Positions 56,975 through 64,000 of a stretch of DNA of 64,000 bases are shown in pieces; position 1 is the first letter of the stretch, and every line of letters begins with the position of its first letter. The DNA is taken from NCBI GenBank assembly GCA_019022495.1, contig JAFEKR010000001.1, forward strand, positions 2,170,001 to 2,234,000, given 5' to 3'. Below the pieces are notes generated by a model, which did not search any database, was not told where the DNA came from, and saw nothing but the letters and a program-made list of their open reading frames with translations. Source of the stretch: Epichloe hybrida (taxonomy: Eukaryota > Ascomycota > Sordariomycetes > Hypocreales > Clavicipitaceae). The position numbers and the translations under genes were made by a program.

Positions 56975-59252
56975 TTAAGCAGGTGACTTGCTTGGTGGCG
57001 CACCGCCGCCATTCTGGCGAGGGTCGTTGCCACTGACGCTGAGTCCACCAATGCCCGATGAGAGGAACGCGAATGGATCATTCTCGCCATTGTTATTGTT
57101 GTTGTAGAAGTTGTTCGGAGGGGCTGATCCGGCGGAGACAGGGCCGTTGGAAGCTGACTGGAAAGCAGCTTCAGCAGCCCTGCTATCAAAAGGACCAGCC
57201 GAGTGAGAACCGGGAGTCGAAGCATAACTCTGGTTGTTCATGGAGCTGGGGTAAGCTCCGGCACCACCGCCGAGACCAGAAGGAAGGAAGTGGCTGGGAG
57301 GTCCACCAAAGTGCTGATTGTAACCTCCGGCGGATCCAAAAGAGTTGGTGGAGTGAAAGGGCCCAGATACCGGTCCGGGAGTGCCCACCATGGATCCCTG
57401 GCTCATGCTATATTGAGAAGCATTATCCATAGGGGAAGGATAGCCCGAGTCGGCAACAACGGCAGCACCAGCTCGGCTAGCTCCGCAGCGAAGGCAGCAC
57501 ACATTCTTGGCAAAATTGTGATAACCACAAACCTCGTTGCCACATTTCCAATCGCCAGCACGAAAAGGAACGACACCACCTCCTCCCATGCGACCACCTC
57601 CATGACCCATGGGTCCGTGATGTCCACCATGGGGAGGAGGGGGCATAATGGCTGGGGGCCCGTAACCACCACCGCCGCCGCCGTAGCCACCACCATAGCC
57701 TCCAGAGACATCGGCACCTGGGCCGGAGCCGGCAGCCGGGAACGAGCATCGGAAACAAGCGGTTCGGCGCTGGAAGTTAGAGAAGCCGCACGAAGGGCAT
57801 GTCCAGTCGCCAGGCCTGGGCCGGTTCTTGCTGGGAGGGAATGGAGTAAGGATATCTTGAGCCCGGTCCAGAACGCGGCTGGAAGAGGGCGAAACCTCGA
57901 TGGCCTTTTCATTGAGAGCACGACCATTCATGCACAGGCTCTCGGCAGCCTGCGTAAAGACATGGTAAGTAAAAAGCTTTTGAACCCATCATGTCGAACC
58001 AATGTAAAGTTTGAGAGAGAGAAAACATGCAGATAACTAACCTCTTCATGAGAAGAAAACACAGCAAAGCCAGTGCCGGTGGGTTTATGCTGCTCTGGGG
58101 TACGTAGAGTCCAGAAAGCAATGGGACGTCCACCAAATTGAGTGAACCAGCTCTCCAGCTCGGATTGAGTTGTATCGTGAGGCAGACCAGACATGTGGAG
58201 AACCTTGCTTCTCTCGGATAAGAAGGCTCGAACGTCTGCTCTAGCATCCATTGGCCGAGTCAGAACATCAGGATGCTCCTGAGAAGGTTGTGACTTGCGG
58301 ATCAATCCTCGCAGAACACGAGCAAGGGTTATGGCCTCTTCCATGGCACGTCGGGGCGAAGCAGGAGCCAAGGCCTGCAGATGAAAAGGCAAATTGTGCT
58401 TGATCGGGGCGCTCGACTGAACTGGTTCGACTTCGAGAGCGGCACAAATGTTGGAGAGCATCGAGGGGCCAAAGGGAAGGCTCTCAGGGTGATGCTGTTG
58501 CCATCGCTGATATTCTGTTCTGAGATCGAATGTGCGAGAGTGCTGCAAGTAAGGGGGGAGGACGACGGCTTTGTCGCGGGCTTCTCGAGGAAGCTGCACA
58601 CGAAGATCCCAGGCATCAAGGGTAACAAACACGAAATCAAGATTCTTGGAAGTCAGATACTCGGTAGCAAACGTATCGAATCGAGAAATAGCGTCTCTAA
58701 AGGTACCCGCGTTTCGAACATGCTCCCAAGTCAGGGTCGTTAGGCTCGCTGCACACGCCAATAGTGTCGGAAATCTTCTTTCATCGTTTTAATTCCATAC
58801 CATTGCACGGATGGCACGGGTCAAATGTGACTCAGAACAAGATACGCAACTCTGCTGGAGGGGATTGGGAACAGTGTTCTGCCCGGTTCAATCAAGATGC
58901 GTTTTGAGCCGGAAGTTGCTTTACTCACTGCAAAGGGGCGTGATAGGGGTATTCACAGGCTTGACAAGGACGCTCTCGTGGGTAATCTTAGGATGGAAAA
59001 AGCCGCCGTCAGCAACACTCGGACAAGTAGACGCATGAATGAAGCGCCTTAATGAACACCTTAGCGGCTAGAGGGATGTGGGGGTGGCATTCTTACCTCG
59101 TCGAGCGAATTGGCATCCAGGAGAATCCAACCGAGCTCAATGACTTCGGCAGAGTCCTTGGTCACGTAGACACCGTGCTCATCGCATGTTGTGGCAACAT
59201 GTATAACAACATAACGATCGATATTGAGCTGGGAGGGCTGCTGAGAAGACAT
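56975..59252 (-). CDS. NRP1: NRP1-like RNA-binding protein: pseudo-exonuclease, RRM, two RanBP2 zinc fingers
   Basis: Predicted RNA-binding protein of the fungal Nrp1/ARP group; yeast Nrp1 goes to stress granules. 631 residues from four exons: 59097-59252, 58929-58986, 58042-58748 and 56975-57949 (1896 nt, in frame). Residues about 12-220 have an ERI-1/RNase-T-like exonuclease fold, but the first catalytic pair is replaced. The motif that should be D-x-E is H18-V-A20 (VVIHVATTC), and the third motif is PRRAMEEA with no His. The RRM spans about 253-335 (RNP2-like KVLHMSGLP, RNP1-like GTGFAVF). RanBP2 fingers are at about 354-377 (Cys358, 361, 372, 375) and 439-462 (Cys443, 448, 459, 462), separated and followed by Gly/Asn/Ser-rich linkers. 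Confidence 0.88.
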
Positions 59253-62200
59253 GATGGCGGATTTGGCGGATGGTGCGGGCTCAATGAGCAATGCACGAGA
59301 TGGAACTTGGCGTAAGCGGCAGCAGTGTCGGGACAATCTGCTCGGTTGTCGACTTCTAGAAAGAAGGTCGAGAGAAAGAAGAGAGAGGACGGAGATGCAG
59401 CCTGTGACCCAGCCGGCTCTCCAAAGGTATGACGGTGACGGGACTGGATGGTGTTGGGGTGACAAAAGCCAACTGAAAGCTTCAGGAGGTTTTTTTTTAC
59501 CGAGCAAAAAGAGCCGCAGACCGACTGGAGAATTGAACGGGCCGACGACAGTGGGCAGATGGAGATAGGGGCGTTAAAAAAAAAAACCGGACAGCGAGGC
59601 CCGGGCTCGAGGAAGGACCAAAGTCACAGGCAGAGAGGCAGACAGACAAGACAGACAGACAGTGGGACGTAGCAACAACAACAACAACAAAAAAAAAACC
59701 AATGGCACGCCTGGATGGACAATGAGTGCATATAGCAACACACTCTCGCAGCCAACAACAAACCGGACGATTGTTAATCAGGATCAAGAGGGTCTGTCTG
59801 CGTGGAAGAATTGGCTGGGGCGGTGTTGTCCACACGGGAAGGACAGGCCATGCAGCCTTCAGACAGTTGGAAGCACTCGGCGGGGAGCCGGGGGATTTTA
59901 CTGGGGCAGAGGCCTCCTTTAACCGCTGCGATGCATCTTGACAAGCCGTTTCCAATGCACTGCCTATGTACGCACGTACCTGAGGCGAGATTAATGCTTC
60001 CAAAGCCAGGTGCGTTTCAACCCTAAGCCGATGATGATATCGGCGACCTTCGCCTTCGACATTCAAGTATGTGTGCTCTTTCTGTCAAACTCCCTGGCGC
60101 TAGCTTTTAGTACCAACCGGTGCCTGAGAGATTGACGATCCGATATCAGACGTGGGCGCATTCATTTTCGATTTTTTTTTTTTTTTTTGGAGCGGGTTGT
60201 TTCTACACAGCATGTGCTGGCTATCTATATCTGACCCGGTGAACATTGACTCACTTTATTACGGACGTACAAGATGCATAATGATTCGCGTCAAGGAAGA
60301 AGGGTTTTCCCCCTCCTTCACGACCATGACTTTGCTCCCTCTTCCTTGCACCACCCCTTGCTCTCAGAATCAATCGGTCTCGCTACGCTTGAAATATCGC
60401 GCTCCCCCAAGAATCAAGAGCACGAACATCACCTCTAATACCACGAAGACACAACCCGCGCCACCTCAGTACCGTCTAAGAATATGGGGCACAACCACGA
60501 ACCAAGAGGTACAACTGGCTTCGCAAGCTAATATGTGGCTACTAATATGACCCTCGCAGTAATGGTTCAGTTGGATACAAAGCCCACTGCAACCAGGCAG
60601 ATTATAGATGCCGAAAGGATTGGCACTATAATCAATGGTGCTATTGTCGAGCTTGCTTGCAATGCTAAGTAGTAAGGAATGCACAACCCGAAGCTGAGCA
60701 AGACGGTCGTCAGAGTTGTCAGGGATGCTTATGACGCTCTTCAGGAATTAAAATATTACCGACAATTTATTTATGCTCGTGCTTAGGAGGGAGACGTTGG
60801 CGCATAGCATGCATTTTCTGAGGTTTTCATCCCGTCAAATCATTGAAATTTGCCATTTGGCCCGCGTGGTTTTCGAACTTAAGTAGGTTCAATATACGAT
60901 CCGTCTCAAAAAGCGCAAGCTTGGAAATTCCCGGATAGTAGCATCCTTTGACAGGGACCAAAATCGAAGGTGTTGCAGCGGTGCGAGGCACATGTCGAGC
61001 TGTGATGACACCCATTCTGCCTGCCATTGGAGTTCTGCCAGAATCCATCCTTGAGGCTCAATTACAACGCTGCGCCATGCAATGAAGAGGCGAGCCAGTA
61101 ATCGTGCCACGCCCCACTTCTTTTGGTTGGAGACATCCGATAACCAAAAGAAGTGGGGATTGGCACGATTAGCCCTTCGAGGAAGGAGGCGCATCATCCC
61201 CACCCACGTGCACGCTTTGTTGCCGGGGTTGAACCTTTCTGGTGACCACGTCGGTCTTCAACTCGGAGAACTTGTCGAGCTCGAATAATTTCGCAGGACG
61301 GATTCAAAACCTGTTCATACATCCTTTTAAAGTACGTCAGGAGAAGCGATTGGATGCAATTACTCCGCGATAACATATATCAAAAGCTCCCTCAAAATTT
61401 GAAAGGAGCAATGGCTGTACTCAGCCACTCTGCTTCTCGATTCTGCCGGGACCCATAGCAGCCAACCTCAACACCGTCCAGTACTCGAAGGAGGTTGGTC
61501 ATTCACAGAAGCTGCATAGCAATATTGGTCAAGGACAAGCAGAAAGCAAACAAGACAATGCCGCCAGCAAGCCAACTGTGCCTTGTACGACGACGACGAC
61601 GCTCCATGTTCGCCTGGTAAATCAGCGTATGGGTACTATGCATAGCTTAGTACTCCGTAGAGCATAGAGATATCACAGCGCCATGCATTAAGTATCTCTT
61701 GTGTAACCTCCTCATTTAACCATCATCCAAAGATGTTGCTTCGCGCTTCGTCGCGCACCCTGTAAGACGTTGTTTTGTCCTGGTCATCCGGGTCCAGGCA
61801 GTTCTGACGGCTCATGAGACCCGGGAGAGCGCAGAAATATCGGTACATTATGTCGAGAAACGAGACGTCCTTCACATTGACTCGAGAGGGACATTGACAG
61901 GCTGGAAAGGACACCCTCCAGAACTTTTCTCAAATAAAATTCAACCACTCGTTATCTGGGCATTAGTGCTGGCATTTCTCGTCACTAGTATTTCACCGTT
62001 GGTGAAGGTTCTATTTTAGGAACGTCCGAGGTTGTAACTTGTTGGTGAATGACCCAGGGTGAATGAAAAAAGAAAACATGATTCATTAAAAAAAGTGAGC
62101 CATGACTGTCACGCGCAGTCAGGTACACCGATCTCCGGGGTTGCAGGTAACTGACCTTTGATACGAGTTCAATGCTGTAGCTATGTAGTCGATCGTGGGC

Positions 62201-62624
62201 TGTCTCAGTCTCACCAACTGGCAACGGCTGGCTATGATGGGCTCCCAGCTAGTGCACGTGCAGTTACGTCATCCATCATCATCCATCATCCATTTCTGAC
62301 TGTTAGCCTTGCTCTCGTGGCCCAGACGAGGCCTCGGCCACAACCATTTCAGTCTTCTCCCATGATGATTTAAATCTAGGGCTTGCTACCTGGTTTCATT
62401 CCTAGACCAGATATAACCCGTTGCGCCAGCACCACTGCCGCTGCCGAACATCATTCCCTACCCTCGCGCCAACGCGTCGCACTCGATTTATTCTCTGGTC
62501 ACAGCTACAGTCATAAAAGCTGCGCGCCAAGTCTGTCAACTTTGACACTCCCTATTCCTAAACACCGCTTTCCTTGCAACGTCCAAGGCCTGCTTTGCTT
62601 ACGGTATCATTTCTCATCGTCAAT
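59253..62624. other. Long gene-poor stretch
   Basis: No supported gene in 3.4 kb. It holds CAA/A-rich simple repeats (59675-59700), a T/A-rich run (60172-60190), the 30-bp hairpin at 61099-61171, and a weak minus-strand frame at 61723-61914 without family features. The last 200 bases are the PMP3 promoter and leader. Confidence 0.5.
61099..61171. repeat. 30-bp near-perfect inverted repeat with 13-bp loop
   Basis: The left arm is 61099-61128 and the right arm 61142-61171, separated by ggagacatccgat. The arms match at 28 of 30 positions; the two differences (cg against at in the mid-arm) are adjacent. It would fold into a stable hairpin on either strand. Confidence 0.9.
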
Positions 62625-63024
62625 ATGGGTGCTGCATCGGCCATCCTCATTGTCATCATCACCATACTCTGTGAGTTTTTCTCAAGGTCCATAAACAACG
62701 ACTTGGTGCTGACTTGAATAATAGTCCCTCCGCTGGGAGTATGGGCAGTCGCCGGATGTGGCGTGGGTAAATATTCGCTCCAACCCTATCCGCCGTCCAC
62801 AATGTCGCTGACGAGGAACAGACTTGTTGATCAACATCTGCTTGACTATTCTGGGCTATATTCCAGGTCACGTACACGCCTTCTACCTCGAGTACATTTA
62901 CTATGATCGCCGTGAGGAGGCGCATCATGGTCGCTTCCCAACCAGCCGCGCGCCCGGGGTCTATTCCGACAATGTGCAGACTGGTGGCCAGGGTTACGGC
63001 ACCATTGTGCAACCGACTCACTGA
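62625..63024 (+). CDS. PMP3: Plasma membrane proteolipid 3 (PMP3/UPF0057)
   Basis: Small, very hydrophobic stress-related membrane protein that modulates membrane potential and salt tolerance. 96 residues from three exons: 62625-62670, 62725-62766 and 62822-63024 (291 nt, in frame). Two membrane helices are visible: residues about 5-25 (ILIVIITILFPPLGVWAVAG) and about 30-50 (DLLINICLTILGYIPGHVHA). The FPPLGVWAV and LGYIPGHVHAFYL motifs are diagnostic. The C-terminal extension (YYDRREEAHHGR..., ending GTIVQPTH) is longer than in the 55-residue yeast protein, as is usual for one of the filamentous-fungal paralogues. Introns fall between the first helix and FPPLG and after GCGV. Confidence 0.95.
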
Positions 63025-63729
63025 GGAATCATAGGTTTGGAATGCCAAATCGTTCCGACGATGGCGATGTGGTAGCAAGGTCTGACCGTGGCGGACGTTG
63101 TTTTGGAGAACACGACACCTGAGCAACGAGACATGAAGCTCGTCAAGCGTTTAACTTGACATGCAATACCATGATACCATTTTGCTTCCAACCGCCTTAA
63201 CCCTCAATTTCAATCCGTAGCATAGGCGTACAACTAGGAAATGACATTAATGTCTATATAAGGGTTCTGAGAGTCCGCAACCCGCCTTCGCACACTTCAA
63301 GGGACGTGATGGGTGTGTCAGTGTCTTAGGCCAGTTGCCCAAGTACGAAAAATGCCAGCCAAAGAGAGCCAGCGCAAGTGAGATGAGAAACATCCTCGAC
63401 GAAGATAGTGCTGCAACACCGAAGGGTGAGGCATTGAGGCCTCTTCAGCACACGACAATGTTTCCTCTTTTAGACGCGATGAGTCAAGCCCAGACTACTG
63501 TGCTCTGCGAAGCAGGTTGCCAGCCCATCGTGTGAGCCAACTGGTAGGTGTGAGTCGCAAATAATAAAGTCAGTCAGCATTGGGACGAATCGGGACGCAA
63601 CATCTGGATCAGGCCGGCCACATCATGTCGAACCAGACTGACGGGGCGAGACGTGGTAACATTTGTACAGTCGTGGGCAACCTAATGCTATCGAGCCAAA
63701 GAAAAACCCCAAAAAAAAAAACCCCAACG
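63025..63729. other. Intergenic, 3' of PMP3
   Basis: No supported gene; only short frames. Confidence 0.5.
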
Positions 63730-64000
63730 CTAGAAACCCCCGAACATTCCCTTCCCCATCATGTCCGAACTAGATGGAAAATAAAGCCCCACGACTTCAC
63801 GAGCATGTTCCACGTCGACAAGTGGCATTCCTGGGTGGGCGAGGCATGCGAACACCTCAGCAAGGGTCAACTGGTCCATTTCTCGATGCCTTGCCCGGAT
63901 CAGCATCTCGAGATGCGCTGTGTTGGATAAACCCTTGAAAGTCGGCCAAGACACCTGTTCTGCCACATCGGCACTCCGTAGTGTGTAGCACAAGCCATTC
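63730..64000 (-). CDS. Partial gene at right edge, C-terminal exon, unidentified
   Basis: Open minus-strand frame ending in TAG at 63730. It reads LSNTAHLEMLIRARHREMDQ, then LTLAEVFACLAHPGMPLVDVEH and REVVGLYF, and stops after MMGKGMFGGF. The amphipathic helical pattern and lack of low complexity look like real coding sequence. The reading could begin at an acceptor near 63942 (ACTTTCAAG) or continue past the window edge. No family is recognised. Confidence 0.45.
   Translation of the reverse strand, partial: NGLCYTLRSADVAEQVSWPTFKGLSNTAHLEMLIRARHREMDQLTLAEVFACLAHPGMPLVDVEHAREVVGLYFPSSSDMMGKGMFGGF

Noticed and set aside
61723..61914. 63-codon minus-strand frame
   Set aside because: Short, no recognisable family and no splice partner that extends it convincingly.

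Overview
ORGANISM. The window looks like a chromosome segment of a filamentous ascomycete, probably a Sordariomycete of the Hypocreales type (inference from gene content, short GT-AG introns of about 50-150 bp, and strong RIP-like C-to-T decay of repeats). Its composition is two-part: about 19.2 kb of AT-rich, gene-free, mutated transposon DNA, then about 45 kb of ordinary gene-dense DNA. LEFT PART (1-19160). This is a nested transposon graveyard. A degenerate Ty1/Copia pol on the minus strand (1-3004) abuts a 2.05 kb hAT-like element with perfect 10-bp terminal inverted repeats and long imperfect inverted arms (copy A, 3005-5051). A plus-strand Ty3/Gypsy integrase remnant (5052-5461 and 17864-18192) is split by a composite Gypsy insertion at 5462-17863. 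That insertion has the order LTR-internal-LTR-internal-LTR, all three LTRs are 270 bp and in the same direction, and it is flanked by a TTTTT target duplication. A second, inverted hAT-like copy (copy B, 6459-8353, 8-bp target duplication) sits inside it. A short, little-mutated solo-LTR-like element lies at 18193-18376. RIGHT PART (19160-64000). Gene order is: SRPK-like kinase (+), vacuolar Ca2+-ATPase PMC1 (+), DEAD-box helicase DED1 (-), proteasome beta-4 PRE1 (-), U3 snoRNP protein RRP9 (+), SUMO protease ULP2 (-), a candidate small gene (-), a bacterial-type mannose-1-phosphate guanylyltransferase with an N-terminal coiled coil (+), signal peptidase subunit SPC3 (+), 5'-3' exoribonuclease XRN1 (-), a DUF4419 protein (-), histone-binding WD40 protein HAT2 (+), an uncharacterised 727-residue acidic-tailed protein (+), an NRP1-like pseudo-exonuclease/RRM/RanBP2-zinc-finger protein (-), the membrane proteolipid PMP3 (+), and the 3' part of an unidentified gene at the right edge (-). 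For every multi-exon gene given a full model, the exon lengths I assigned sum to a multiple of three and rejoin conserved motifs. HOW THE GENES RELATE. They are mostly housekeeping genes, with no obvious secondary-metabolite or defence cluster. Several act on RNA (DED1, RRP9, XRN1, the NRP1-like protein, possibly the SRPK-like kinase), but genes for Ca2+ transport, proteasome, SUMO, secretion and chromatin lie between them, so I read this as ordinary synteny. The most distinctive material is the transposon architecture, a PRE1 start codon apparently split by an intron, very short first coding exons in XRN1 and ULP2, the inactivated exonuclease-like domain of the NRP1-like protein, and the coiled-coil extension on the mannose-1-phosphate guanylyltransferase.
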